From the NCBI GenBank assembly GCA_959347315.1, contig OY365811.1, forward strand, positions 41,296,919-41,360,918: DNA of 64,000 nt. The letters are read 5' to 3'. This document shows positions 23,921 through 36,404 of this stretch, piece after piece. The notes below the pieces were generated by a model that ran no database searches, had not been told where the DNA came from, and worked only from the letters and a program-made list of their open reading frames with translations. How positions within the stretch are numbered: the first letter of the stretch is position 1; every line of letters begins with the position of its first letter. The translations under genes and the position numbers were made by a program. This DNA comes from Bimastos eiseni. Lineage: Eukaryota; Annelida; Clitellata; Crassiclitellata; Lumbricidae.

Positions 23921-24039
23921 AGAGTAAATTGCAGTCATCTTTCTGCCAGGCATGATGCTACATGCAATTCGCAAACTCATGATGTTTTGCATGCTACGTA
24001 AATAGCACATAGACTCCTCCCAACAAAATGCAACGGTCC

Positions 24040-24243
24040 AATGAATAATCGAGTCTTTTATTTCGATCAAACCCAACATTTTGACCTCGACTTCTTCTTT
24101 AAAAAACCCTGAATTCCTCGTCAATGACAATCTACCTCTTCTTGCCTCGACGTCTTTGTGTATCGGCTTGCCTTACGGAAGAGGTCGAGTGAATCGGAAT
24201 CTCAGAGGACAGTCGTTGCTTCATCAACAACACACTATACCAG
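24040..24243 (+). promoter_or_regulatory. Possible promoter and noncoding first exon of P450-4
   Basis: This block weakly matches the candidate first exons of P450-5 and P450-6: TTTGACCTCGACTTC near 24080 and a 3' end TCAACAACACACTATACCAG before the donor-like GTACGG at 24244, compared with TCAGCAACACACGACAAG before GTAGGG at 32776. It lies 1.26 kb upstream of the ATG at 25504. No clear TATA box is visible, and the alignment is by eye. Confidence 0.3.
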
Positions 24244-24880
24244 GTACGGACAGCGTTTAGATTTATTTTATTTCATGCATACATATAGCGACATTATTGG
24301 AATAAATGTGTAATGGAAAAGTATCATACTTATTATACTTCATAACATTGTCAATGTATAATGGACTTGGATCATAAACTTTTATCATTTGTATAAGGTG
24401 ATCATTGATGCTCCCACCTGCATAGCATTACATTGTTTTTTGGTGACTCCATGAAACGCGCAAGTGATCAATCGATGATTACTGCTCGAACTCTGGAAGT
24501 GCCAGTGCCACGCCTGGAGAAAGAAGGAGGGCGATGCTAATTACCTTTTTTATGATACAATGTCGTTGAACAGTAATTAAACAAGCATTCTCGATGGTCG
24601 CCACGTGGGCTCAGATTGACATCCAATGAAGAAAGGCAGTCAACATGAGAGTAACCAGAAATTAAGGCACGGTGGGTAAGAAATTGAAAGAGACGTAAGT
24701 AACTTAGAAGGTATGTTCTTAATACAGCCAGCAACCTACGTACGTTCATAATACACTAGTTCGACAAGTAGGCCTTCCACAAATGCCAATAAACCACGAG
24801 ACCTATGGACTGGAGCAAAATCAATGAGGATTTCAAAGTTACTTTATATGGGGTTTAGGCCATTGTTGGCCTATACTTTG

Positions 24881-25156
24881 ACCCGTGGTTTATGCAATTA
24901 TGCGCAGTTTTTCGCATAAATTGACAGTACCTAAAAGAAAAGTTTTCGCAAATTATTGCATAAAGTTCGGAAATTTCGGTCAGTGTCAACTATAAATATA
25001 ATTGACTTGTCCAGGCTATTATTAGCCTATAGGGGCTATAGTTTACCGACCAGACGACGTAATTGTTGATGATTAGGACCCGTGATTTATGAGATTATGC
25101 GATTATACAATATTTCGCAAAATTTCCAAAAAAAATTCGCATAATCCAAGGGGGGG
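24881..25156. mobile_element. MITE-like element, copy 1, upstream of P450-4
   Basis: Begins ACCCGTGGTTTATGCAATTA and ends GCATAATCCAAGGGGGGG, so the ends are imperfect inverted repeats. The body is full of TTTCGCA and ATTATGCG motifs. It aligns over its length with 35728-36005. Confidence 0.5.
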
Positions 25157-25503
25157 GCCTACCTATACCACTAGTTCGATAGCAGATTCTTCTCCATGCT
25201 GTGTATAGCACCTTCCGGTTATACCATCATGGAAGAACCGATATTCAATACTCATATCATTTGCGTTCTCCTACCCTACCCTGCCCTTCTAGTTATGTTG
25301 TATCATATTCTCTTCCCTTCTACTCCATTCTATTCAATTCATACTAACATACATGATTTTACAAATCTCACTCCATAATTAATGTAATACTCTAAAGAGC
25401 CTCACCCACCATTCTCAGGAAATAAGCACATTGCGCCTTAAAAGTCAGAAACTTCACGTAGAACTTTAATGAAACTTCCTTTCTGTTGCATTCTCTCACA
25501 GAA

Positions 25504-28500
25504 ATGTTTGAGGAAAGAGAAATTGGCGCAGATGTTTTGATGGGCTCCGCCGTCTGCGCTGGAATCTTCGTTGTGTTCCTTCTGGTCAAGCGGAACGGAG
25601 ACAAGGATGGCAACAAGCGATATCCACCACCGTTGCCACTTCTCTCGCTCGTCGGCGCGATTTTTCGTGGAGGAATGTCGGTGCTGCCAGACCATTTCAT
25701 GAAAGCCGCGGAAAAACTTGGACCAATCTTTTCGTTTAAAGTTGGAAAACGGTGAGAAAGTTACCAGTCAGGGTTAGGTTTATAATCGTAGATGTTATCG
25801 TCATCATGTTCATCATCATCACCATCACCTTCATCATCGTCTCCGTCGTCGTAATGATGATGACGATGCTGCCGATTATTATGTTAATCATGATCATGAT
25901 CACGATCATGATCATCATCATGATCATCATGATCATCATGATCATTATCATCATCACCATCATCACCATCATCACCATCATCGTCATCATCGTCATCATC
26001 GTCGTCATCATCATCATCATCATCACCATCATCATCAACAACAGCAAAAACAACAATAACAGCAACATCAACCTCGTATATACATTGGGAATCTATTGCA
26101 TTGTACGTCACAATGGTCCATTCAAGGCCTGTGACTCTTATGTAATAATAGGCTACATAAAAGCCTATAATTATTGCGGTGAACGAACCTGCTGAGGGGT
26201 TCCAGTGAAATTCCAGGGCACACTGTTGCCACCGTGAGCAAGTTAGTCATTATTGTCCAGGCAGTTAGTCATGGCCAACAAGTATAATTTGGCATCGGCC
26301 TGAGGCGTAAGTAGGGCTGCGTGGAAAGTATTTTTTGCTACCGTTGGTTCCCTCTCCATGTGGAATTTCTCCACTGTGCGTTCAAGGACATAAATAGGAA
26401 ATTAATAACGCCTTTCTTGCGTTCCAGTAATTAACGAAAGGTTCTCTTTATAGTGATGATGATGATCATGATGATGATCATAATGATCATTATTTCGCTG
26501 TGATAAACGATACAATGCGTTTGCTGATGACGATGACTGTGATGATTGTGATGACGTTAGTAAGGTTTATTATTGTAATCATGATATCGAGACTTTGTAC
26601 AGACCGATGGAACTTCAGAACTGATGACCTTATTCTCTGATAATTTATTTGCTGCAGTATGGTCGTTGTGCTTAATGGCTTCGATACGATATACGCAGCG
26701 ATGGTCCGGCAGTCAGAGACCTTCGCCGACAGAGGATATTTCTGGACTGAAGAGAAAGTCATCAATAACGAGCGAAGAGGTAAGTTCAACCGCAGCGATC
26801 ACAACCATAAAATTAAATCTTGCCTTTTCTGTTGCGCGTCTATAAATAAACTCTGATGAAGCACGACTATGGGCGTGAAACGACTACCCCGTTCAATTTA
26901 ACTGTTAAATCTTTCATCTTGCATTGCAACATAATTTGCAACATAATTTTTTTATCAGCATTATATTTTGATTTATGAAATTAGATTAAGAATTGTTGTT
27001 TTGAAATGAGAATTCAAACTGTGATACTGAATAGTTGCATAATTATATCTTTATAGGCCTTCCGATTTTGTAGGCGCTAATTCAAAGTTTATGTTGCATG
27101 TAAGGGTTTCAAAATCTTTCATATGTTAGCGTTGAATCATTGTTGAACTATGTGCCGATTTTCATATTAGGGGCTGTATTATTATTATAATTATTATAAT
27201 TATTATTATTATTAGACGGACGATTTCTAAAGCACCTCCAACTGTAGGAGGACCAGCAACTGCGGTTTTGTCATAAATACCAATAACACGTTAATAATGT
27301 TGTCAGACTTTTAGTCGGCCTATTTTCCTATTTAACCATAAGTGACTGAGTTCATGTTGTCTTACTTTGTGTTTCTTAAGTTTGTGTTGTGCCTTTAGTG
27401 TTTGGCAAATTAATTATTAATATTATTTATGAACTGACTAAGCAATCATTTCAAAATGTCCACCTGAAATGGTGTTATTCTACCAGGCATCGCTTTCACA
27501 CCATACGACGATAGATTTAAGAAGTACCACAAACAAATCTTATCCATCCTGAGGGAGTTCGGATTCGGAGTCGAAAGAGTCACGGAGACTCGAATTCTGC
27601 AGGAAGTGGAATCAATGAATGAAGTGATTCTGAAAGAAAATGGACGTCCGTTCGATACAAAATGGCCGATCACCTTCGCCACAGCAAACGTCGTCATGAG
27701 CATTCTCTTCGGCAAGAACTTCGAAAAAACATACCCGAAAGACCTTTCCATAGTTATTAAGAATGCCAGTGAATGCTTGGAGAACATGGATCTTACCCTC
27801 AACATGGCTCCTGTTGTACGGTTCCTACCGACTTTCCGGAAAAAGATCGACCTCTTGCGATCGTCCAGCGAGAAGTTGCTAAGATCCATCAACGTAGGAA
27901 TTGACTTGATAAAATCCAGCAGTTCTGAGCCATCCTTCATCGGGAGATTTCTGGAGATCGAGGGTACCAACTATAACCATCAGGACCTGGTCTTCATGCT
28001 ACGTGACCTCTGTTTGGGTGGTTCGGAGACGGTGTCGTCAACGTTGCAGTGGGCATTGGTGGAATTGGCCAACCATCCCGAGGTTCAGAAAAAATGCCAG
28101 AGAGAGCTAGATGAGATGGTACCACAAGACAGACTTCCCTCACTCGATGATAAACAGCGTTTGATCTACACAGAAGCACTAATACTGGAAGTCATGAGAC
28201 GACGTACTATTGCTCCATTTTTCGTACTACATGCTCCTCTGAAAGACACCAAACTGCTTGAGTACGACGTACCTAAGGGATGCGTGGTAAGAAACATTGG
28301 CTGTCTTTACCATGGTAAGGTGAGGCGAAGGTCGGGGTCAAGGTCAGTTGAGGTCGAGGTCAGGGACAGTTGAGGTAAGATCAGAACTTTGCTGTAATTG
28401 TTTCATGCCGAGACATTTTAAGCGCGTACCTTAGCAAGAAATATGGAGTCTATGCATGGTACATGTCACTGTGAATCAGATGTTCATGTAGGGCCTATTG

Positions 28501-30257
28501 AGTGACTGTGTTGCTCCTGATTGTGTGGGATTGGCATGCCGCTGATCTAGTTATAATTAAGCAAGCGTGAATCTACCTTTTGTTTGTAGAATTAAAGCCA
28601 TTAATATATATTCATAATAGCTTCGAATTTCATGGTTTTGACACGACCCTCGACTGTTTGTTCTTCACCTTAACTTGCAAAATTACGTCTTGTAGATACA
28701 ATGTTATAAACCTGTGACAAGATTGTGTTATCGCTACACTTCGGTGTGGTATCAGTTTACATAACCAAAAAGGTCAGGTTGAGAATTGCTATATAACTAT
28801 TAGATTCGTTCTGATTTAGGTTGTGCCAAATGGCTACAGTGCTCACATGGACCCGAAGATCTGGGGAGATCCAGAGAACTTCAGACCAGAAAGGTTCATC
28901 GACAAGGACAACAAGATCATCAACAGTACGAAAGTGGTCGCATTCGGACTCGGTAAGTTGTGAGGAGGATGATGATGATGATGACGATGACGATGACGAC
29001 GACGGCGACTGCGACGGCGACGATTACAATGACAATAAAAATAAAAATAATAATAATAATAATTTCATACTATACTAATAGTGATACTAGAGACTGATTG
29101 ACTCTTACGTATAATAATAATGAATTAATGAGTCTGTATTCTTGTCCGATGGTTTTCGTATAAATATATTTATGATATTAAAAATAATAATTATAAAAAA
29201 AATAAAAAATAAAAATAATAGTAATAATAAATAAATAATAATAATACCTTCCAGCTGTTGGCCATAGAGACCTTGGACCGGTTTAATACTTTGGCAGCAG
29301 ATTTCATTGGCAAAATTGGCAATCGCACCTCTCTCATATATGTAAGTGGCGACAGGCGCGACACTGCTTTTCTATTTCAGTGTCTGTCTATCTGCATCCA
29401 GCGTTGCAATCTGGCACTTTTCTTTTGAACCCTGAAGACGTGGCCTGACCCTCTGGACAACTATTTTAATAATAATTTCTCAGGGCGTAAAAAATTAAAG
29501 TTATAATAATAACAACTACAACAATTACAACAACAATAGCAACAACAATAAGAATAAGCAGGAAAAGGGTAAGAGGAAGAAGAGGAAGAAAAAGAAGAAT
29601 GAGAATAAGAACACGAAGTAAACCAAGAAGTATAAGAAGAAGAAGACAGAAGAAGAAGAGAAAGAGGAAGAAAAGGAGAAGGAAGAACAGGAAGAACAAG
29701 AAAAACAGGAACAAGAAGAAAAGGCAGTATCCTGCTCAGACGAGGCCGTATGAAAAAGCACTGTAGGCCCTGCATTTCTCATAAAGAGCGTCATGTTTAA
29801 GCCTGAGCCGGTGACTTGTTTGAATTAATTCATTGGACTTCAGCGTTCTGAGACGATATTAGAGTTCTTATCTCCCTGAGCAGCCCTAGTGGACCAGGAT
29901 ATCGAACCATGATAATGCGAAAGTGTAAATTTTTAGGAGTCACTGAATCTACAGTCAAACTGACTATAGACTCGGAGGCTAACCCGACCGAGTCAATAAC
30001 GTCAACCCCTAGACTAATATTGACCAACGATCATTGATGCATCCTTCATGAAATGCTCTATCTGCACTTTTCCAGGAAAGCGTTCCTGCATCGGAGAGAT
30101 TCTGGGTCGACAGAGCACCTACCTCTTCATGACCGATCTGATTCAACGTTACACTATCCTACCGCCAGAGGGTCAAGACTTTATCAGTGTGACAGACGTA
30201 GTCTCTCTTACGACGTGCCCATCACACTTCAACGTTCGTCTGATCCCTCGAATTTGA
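25504..30257 (+). CDS. P450-4: clan 2 microsomal cytochrome P450, intact, partner of P450-5
   Basis: Exons 25504-25751, 26658-26779, 27487-28286, 28820-28952 and 30076-30257 join to 1,485 nt (494 residues). The ATG at 25504 is preferred over an in-frame ATG at 25486, because a splice-acceptor-like CTCACAG ends at 25501 and the paralogs align from MFEEREIG. Motifs: N-terminal anchor, KRYPPPLP hinge, I-helix GGSET (Ser where the paralogs have Thr), ExxR as EVMR, FRPERF, and heme loop FGLGKRSCIGE. The C-terminus ends at LIPRI, seven residues shorter than P450-1. Exon 1 has the best donor of the array (GTGAGA). Intron 4 holds GAT, AAT and AAG-rich runs. From 27508 to 30292 the gene is nearly identical to P450-5, including introns, while exons 1-2 differ. 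Possible polyadenylation signals AATAAA lie at 30616 and 30632. Confidence 0.9.
25795..26065. repeat. ATC microsatellite, intron 1 of P450-4
   Basis: CATCATCAC and GATCAT units starting about 45 nt after the donor. A smaller GATGAT/GATCAT stretch lies at 26450-26545. Confidence 0.9.
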
Positions 30258-30292
30258 TCAGCCTATAAGTTGGGCTGATATTGAAGCTTTAT
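27508..30292 (+). repeat. Near-identical tract, copy A (matches 38341-41125)
   Basis: By eye only two substitutions (29110 and 29112 against 39943 and 39945) separate this 2.785-kb tract from copy B, with no indel. It covers almost all of exon 3, introns 3 and 4 with their microsatellites, exons 4 and 5, and 35 nt of 3' flank. The flanking differences are 27507 G against 38340 A, and 30293 A against 41126 C; divergence rises sharply outside. Confidence 0.9.
28965..29730. repeat. GAT, AAT and AAG-rich low-complexity runs, intron 4 of P450-4
   Basis: GATGATGAT (28968-29000), AATAATAAT (29040-29065 and 29190-29248) and a purine run of AAGAAGAGG units (29565-29725). The same runs occur unchanged at 39801-40563 in P450-5. 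Confidence 0.9.
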
Positions 30293-30615
30293 ATCGTATT
30301 TACATTTATTTCTATTTCATTTTAATAACGTGACATTTCATGCCTCGAATTAAGTATGTACAATTGTACATTAATCGGAAAGTATTGTCCAAAAGTATTC
30401 TGAGATCCAATATACATAATATGTATTTTTCAAAAGTAATTTGATAATGCATTTGAAAATAGGTTTTAAAACTAATTTTATCGTTGCTCGTTGGTGTTTA
30501 TATTTAAATTACGACAGTGTACTTGACAGTGATGTGTAATTTTTAATGGATTGTCTGAACACGTGGACTTCATGAAGATTCGGTACAGAAGATCCTACTT
30601 CGACTGTCGTAGCTA

Positions 30616-30637
30616 AATAAAAGCAATGAATAATAAA
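30616..30637 (+). other. Polyadenylation signals of P450-4
   Basis: Two AATAAA hexamers (30616 and 30632) about 360 nt after the stop codon. The P450-5 counterpart of this spot is interrupted by the Helitron-like insertion at 41490-41979, which could change 3' end formation there. Confidence 0.4.
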
Positions 30638-31547
30638 AGTGTTTCTTTCAAAGTATCAATATAAATTGTTCTCATGCAGCATTTCTTTACAAGATAGTCT
30701 AAAGAGACACATGGCAGCAATTACTGTTCTTATGCATAAACAGTTTAGCAGCCTGCTATAACTAGAACATTGTGGAGAGCTGCCAGTCTTCCAGTGCTTG
30801 GTTGGTCCTTATCCAATTGCACAAAATATTTAAAAATCTTATATCGTCCTTGTTTAAAGCAGATTATGCGTGGCTAGTTGCTAGCATTACATACCCCCAT
30901 TCATATGTGTAAGTGAAGTCCAGAAAAGAATTCTTAGAGTCATGTGGATACTGTACGGTAGTGATAAATTATGGCGACCCTGTTATAAACATTGAAAGGG
31001 AAAATACTAATAGAAATTGGGCACAGGTCACGCTGCAGTGGAAAAATTCAACGGACCAGCTCGCTACACTGAAAGTCCCTGGGAAGCCCTGCTCTAGACA
31101 ACCTGCGCTACATGTACATGATTATATTGCTTTGGCAGGTCGTTCAACTTGCACGTTGTAATAATACAACAGTCGACAAAACCACCAACACAGTGTTTGT
31201 GTCAATAGAGTTGGCTGACGTATCGAACAATTTAAGACTGTAACTTTGTGATCATTAATCATTACTAACAAGTGGCTAAATCGGAGTTCATGTTTCGAGG
31301 AGATGCTTGATTTAAGATTGCAGTTCAGGGACAATGGTAATAACAGTTTTGCATAGCATCAATAATAATTATAAATAGGCCTATAATATATAATTATAGT
31401 GTCAATACAAACTTGTACATAGTTCAATACGAGCCGTTTAAACCGAGTTCTTGGCTCAATAAAACATGATTGCAATGAATTTATGGTCCTATTGTTGGCA
31501 ACAACAGGCATAGACTATAATTATATCGACACGGATACATGCATTGT

Positions 31548-31700
31548 TTGGCACGGTGGGTGATTGGTTCGAGCAGTCAGCTTGTATCACAGAGGGGATA
31601 TGTTCAATCCTCAGGGAAATATTGTGCGCCAAGGACTAGCTGAAGGTCTCTCAACGGTAACTGGTTGATAGACCTTGAGCAAGTCATTTTCACACTATAA
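31548..31700 (+). mobile_element. tRNA-derived SINE, downstream of P450-4
   Basis: GGCACGGTGGGTGATTGG (A-box-like) and GTTCAATCC (B-box-like) at tRNA spacing are followed by a body with CTTGAGCAAGTCATTTTCAC. A diverged copy occupies the matching place at 43455-43605. Confidence 0.55.
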
Positions 31701-32615
31701 CTGGTTTGTATAAAATTGCATTTGCACCTATTCTGTGCATTTGTGCACTTCTGAACTCCGATAGAGGGACAATAGCAATATATCATGAATGTGTATCAAC
31801 TGTGTACTCATTTGATTTTCATTGATGCCGATATATAATTCCTTTCCAAATTTTGACTACCATTCATTACTAGAAGTTAATAATTATCATTAACTCAAGG
31901 TTCATTATTGCTTCAGCATGCGTTCCAACCATGGCAATCGATCATTTCGATTACATTGCATTAAATTTCACCCACCGTTCGAAATCACAATCTTCACAGC
32001 GGTCGGATTTTACATGGCAAACAATGCGAAATAAATAACTCATGACGGTCCATTATTGCATTCTTCCTTAAGTGTGGGGTGATTGAGTTATTTTAAGGGA
32101 CAAACATACACAAACCATAAACACAAGTTGTGTTAGACCTTATAAAAGTGTCAAAGTCAGATACAATGCCGAGTTCAATATATAGAAAATTCGGTCTGTA
32201 ATTTACAAGCCTCATTGCAATCTTATAACCTCCCAAATACATAATTAATCACTCAGTTGTATTCTCGCAACGATCTCAGACCGAAATACTTTGGACCTTG
32301 TTATAGATAAATCGAGCATTGTTGTAAAATAACTAGATTGTAGGCCACACTTACTGGGTGCGTAAATGTCACTGCCAGCGATGCATTTCATAATTTGAGG
32401 CCATTGCACGATCACTACCTGCCCGAAATGTGAATCTGAGGTGACGCCCGAGGAGACGCTAAGACAATGGGAGACGACTAATGAATCATCATGTTTATCA
32501 TCGATCATACGTGTCAATCAAACCGATCAACCATTCGATCAAGATGTCGCATCGTAACAGGCTCGGCAGAGATCCGAGGGAGAGGCAGGATGCTCCACAT
32601 ATTGTGTTGTGACAG

Positions 32616-32775
32616 ATATAACACTTTACGTCATTGACCTCGACATTATTTTCAAGTGGACTGTAGGTCTATTCGTCGTTCTTAGGCAACCGAGCCATTG
32701 AAGTCCGGACATTGTGTTCAAACAGACGGTTTATCTTCAAAGACTGACTCAGTGTTATCAGCAACACACGACAAG
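32616..32775 (+). promoter_or_regulatory. Candidate TATA box and noncoding first exon of P450-5
   Basis: The paralogous counterpart of the block before P450-6: ATATAACA at 32616-32623, GACCTCGACA near 32637, the shared run AAGTGGACTGTAGGTCTATT, and CACGACAAG before the donor-like GTAGGG at 32776. If used, the 5' UTR intron would run about 3.6 kb to the acceptor at 36401-36402, two bases before the ATG at 36405. Confidence 0.42.
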
Positions 32776-32954
32776 GTAGGGAAATCATTAAAAAATTAAA
32801 CCTTTTTACACGCGTAAAAACAATCTGATGTGATACGGGCAACGATTAACCTGCTGCCTCTGTCTAATAATGTTTCAATTAGGTCTTCGTTTTTGTGAGT
32901 AATTTACCACTTATTATCGCCAGTTTCTGACAGACTATTCTTTGGACAACATTC

Positions 32955-33450
32955 TGATTTGATGCAGCGCTCATAAATAATCTGGTGTTCTACGCTTAGC
33001 TTTCAAGTGGCGCCTTAGAAGTTTGGTGATTACGATTACGACAACGATTGACGAAGAATAGCCTCAACGGACGAGCTATCAATCCCAGTGAACGATTGTC
33101 AAGGTGCGAGATACCGCACTGCGCCATCTGGGGCGGCCCAAACAAAGACCTACCTGAGATTTTTCTGCACACTGGTATCCTCTTCATCTACGAGGGCCTC
33201 CCTGCGATCTACCTCCCCACGGTTTGCTGGTTATTCCATGCTATGCTACGACCCAATCCAAAGGCGTTGTCTAAGATGTCCCCTAGCTATCTTGAAACTG
33301 TCTCCGACAGTATACGTGCTTGCGCATGGAATAACTAGCCCTCTAACCTCTCCAATTCCGGTGACCCTTTATACTCTTCTATTTAAAGATCAAGACACAT
33401 AATATTCGTTGAGAGCGCCGTTGACTTAGATAGGCGCTATATAAATTTTA
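32955..33450 (+). mobile_element. LINE 3' fragments
   Basis: 32955-33040 matches the tail of the LINE in intron 2 of P450-1. Next to it, about 33060-33450 ends GATAGGCGCTATATAAATTT, a typical L2/CR1 3' end, and is homologous to 45390-45735 near P450-6. No intact frame. Confidence 0.5.
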
Positions 33451-35329
33451 GGCTACACTTGCATTACACTGCGCTGCCAACCCAGAGGGACATGTCAAAC
33501 TTCTTAACGAGGAAGTGATATCTTAGAAATCAACGAGATATCAACGGATGATCAAAGTGGTATCCACACATTACATAATGTAATGTAATCATAACATTTA
33601 TACAGCGCCCCTTCAAGATATCTACTCAGAGGCGATCTCAGCGCTGGCCGTATTGTTACTAAAATGTCACAGGTTATAACGACTAACCTCATTGGTTACT
33701 CAGTCGCTTTAATCCACACTCTTATCTTGTAAGCAATTATAATGAGACCTCAACGCATAAAGCTTGAAGTCCCAAATCTGTCACTTTAAACGTCATGATA
33801 ACCCTGCTTCTTTCACCTGCCTCTACGTAATCCATTGTCGGAAAAATTTGAGAGAATTGAACCTCAATTCATTTTCAACCATGAAAATAATTTGGGGTTC
33901 AACACCCTCAAAATATCTTACTTGATCACTGAAAAAAACTATTGCTTTTATACCCCACAGTTTTAATTCGTATCGATTCACTATTTGAGTAAGTTTTTGT
34001 GCTAGAGCCAAAAACAATCTTGAGAATAAAATTCGCGAGTTTTCGACGAATAAGCCAGTGCTTTTCACTGCTCGATTTTTGGCATTATTAATAATGATTG
34101 TATATATTATATTATAGCCGAGCCCACTGTATTATATTGGCAACACAAACGACATTTCGACAGAGTGAATCCATTAAGATTTCTTATTATTCTACATTGA
34201 GACGCAGCTCTGGTTGTACGACCATACACCAGGACATCGGGAGTGACTACACCGGGCCCTCAAAACTGGCTGACAAGATTCAATGTCTAGGCCTATTAAG
34301 TAGGGTCGTGCAAGAGCAAGGTTTAGTCGACCGACCAGATAGGCAACTTCATACTCAATGCGCTGCTGGACAGGAATGCAGTACTTTCAACCTATCTTGT
34401 GACATCATTATATTTTGGAATTTTTGCAAAAAGGCTCTTTACAGCTCGCATTTCCCAATCAAGACAAGACAACTTGCTACCCGGCGAACAAGAATAGAGA
34501 GTTAAACCATGTTGTAATGAAGGCATGGATAAGAGTAGCGCAGTTAGCGAACGTGCAACAGTACAGAGCTGAGGCAGTTGGTGATAACAATCACGACTAA
34601 GGCGATTCAGATGTGGTTCAAAGGTAAGTATTTAGAAAGTGGCGCTTTATTAATTAAAGGTAGTTAGAATAGCCAAATGGCTGGATCCCTATAATCTTCA
34701 TACAGAGCAATTTGTTCCCTTTTAACGTGGAATTCTAAAGCGCGCGCATAAGAAAACTCGGATAAGTGAATTTATGAATCGGTATACTCACAACATTTCA
34801 CCTAACTCCAATGTATTCTAACCTCTACAACCTTAACTTAAGCATTCACTCATACAACACTAGAAACTTAGCTTCATACAGGAACAAACTCTCGCATAAT
34901 TATTATCGATTAGATGTGCTTGCCCAGATTAATGGAACAAAGTAAACCAGCACCTTCGCAGTATCCCAAACCTAAGGTTATCTGCACATCAGCTACGCTC
35001 ACGAATTATTAAACAGAATGTGGCATCATTCTTTTTATTAATTACTAAAGAACTTAACTATTATTGACCTTAGGAATAATCTCAAATAAGTTAAGTAGCC
35101 TACTTCAGATAACAGTCCTTAACTATGGGAATATATATATATATACGCTGCAATTTATTAAGCAGTATTATTAACTGGCCCATAAATCACAGGCCCCTAA
35201 TTATTAGAAGCAAATGTCATTTGCAGTGAACAATGAACATTATACTCAATTAGCAGCTTAGTCAAATACACGATGAGTACGAGTTTAAACATAATTGACA
35301 ATATGTTTGCTAATCGATTTAAGATTAGA

Positions 35330-35440
35330 AAAAATACTAATGATAATGATAATAATAACAACAGTAATATTAATAACGACAATGATAATAATGATGATGA
35401 TGATGATGATAATAATAATAATAGTAGTAATAATAACAAT
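35330..35440. repeat. AAT/GAT microsatellite
   Basis: AATGATAATGATAATAATAA, then GATGATGATGATGAT and AATAATAATAGTAGT. Confidence 0.85.
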
Positions 35441-35727
35441 AAGTTTATCGTGTTCACCAGTTCAACATGTTCACCAATTCATAGCTGCAGGCAGCTAAGC
35501 CCAGGTTAAATGTACCAACTTACGTTTAAGAACACCCAATCCAGAAGAAGAACCGCAAAGTAGACCGGACAAGACAACGTTTCTAGAAATGCGGGCTTAT
35601 TTAATATGTCAATTAGAAATAAGCAAATAGACAGTAAATCCAATCAGAGGAAATACGGACCCAGGATCACTAGACCTACACAGTGCATCTGTTCATCAAC
35701 CAGTAGGGTTCATGACTAGGGCGGCAG

Positions 35728-36005
35728 CCCCGTGGTTTATGCGATTATGCAATTTCGCATATTTTCGCATAAATTGGCTGTTTTCGCTTAATTTGCTAAA
35801 TGGAAAGTTTTTTCCAAATTATTGCATAAAGTTCGAAAATTTTGGTCAGTGCAAATATAATTGGCTTGTCTAGGGTATTATTAGCATATAGAGGCTATAG
35901 CTTACCGACAAGACGGCGCAATTGTTGATGATGTAGTTTAAGCGATTATGCGATTATACAATTTTTCGAATTATTTACGAAAACTTTGCGCATAATCCAC
36001 GGGGG
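35728..36005. mobile_element. MITE-like element, copy 2, upstream of P450-5
   Basis: Ends CCCCGTGGTTTATGCG and CGCATAATCCACGGGG are near-perfect inverted repeats about 280 bp apart. Its position relative to P450-5 mirrors copy 1 before P450-4, so it most likely predates the tandem duplication. Confidence 0.55.
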
Positions 36006-36094
36006 TCTATCCATAACCTGTGAATCATGATATATCATGTAGGCCTACTACCGAAATAGAACAGCACACACGGCTAACCGGTATCTATACAATT

Positions 36095-36316
36095 TACAGC
36101 AATGTTTAATTTAATAGTAACTAGAGCAACCTGTTGGCCTTTAAGCTTGGAACGTTCTTCCACAGCCTCTTGCCTCGAATTACTGACCATCTCGCCTTGC
36201 CAGTTTCGGAGACGCCTTAGGACTTTCTGCTCCCTTGCCAACGTACAGACGCCCGCTGAGAACTCTGCTGATTTGAGAGGCGCTATATAAAGGTTTGATT
36301 ACATTACATTACATTC
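36095..36316 (+). mobile_element. LINE 3' end fragment upstream of P450-5
   Basis: Ends AGAGGCGCTATATAAAGG followed by (ATTAC)n, the usual tail form of L2-like elements. It encodes a weak match to the C-terminal segment only. Confidence 0.5.
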
Positions 36317-36404
36317 TCTCATAGTATGTGCCATGCGACAAAAACGTTAGAAACTTCACCCAGAACTCAGCGAAACTTTCTTTCTGTTACATTCTCTAAT
36401 AGAA

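Larger units (their letters stand above)
20181..25503. other. Intergenic, P450-3 to P450-4
   Basis: Contains the conserved block (21460-21600), the mariner-like MITE, the CT and ATAC microsatellites, a candidate first exon and the MITE before P450-4. The short frames at 20378-20858 and 23085-23315 lack recognisable domains and I do not call them genes. Confidence 0.55.
30258..36404. other. Intergenic, P450-4 to P450-5
   Basis: Homologous in order to 41091-45864. Holds a SINE, the conserved block, the candidate P450-5 promoter, LINE tails and a MITE. 33830-34600 carries only short frames without known domains; nothing supported there. Confidence 0.55.

Noticed and set aside
25486..25503. Upstream in-frame ATG for P450-4
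   Set aside because: It lies before the acceptor-like AG and is not shared by the paralogs; the ATG at 25504 aligns with the others.
27446..27970. Minus-strand frame of 174 residues, repeated at 38294-38803
   Set aside because: Antisense shadow of P450 exon 3; repeated only because the exon is duplicated.
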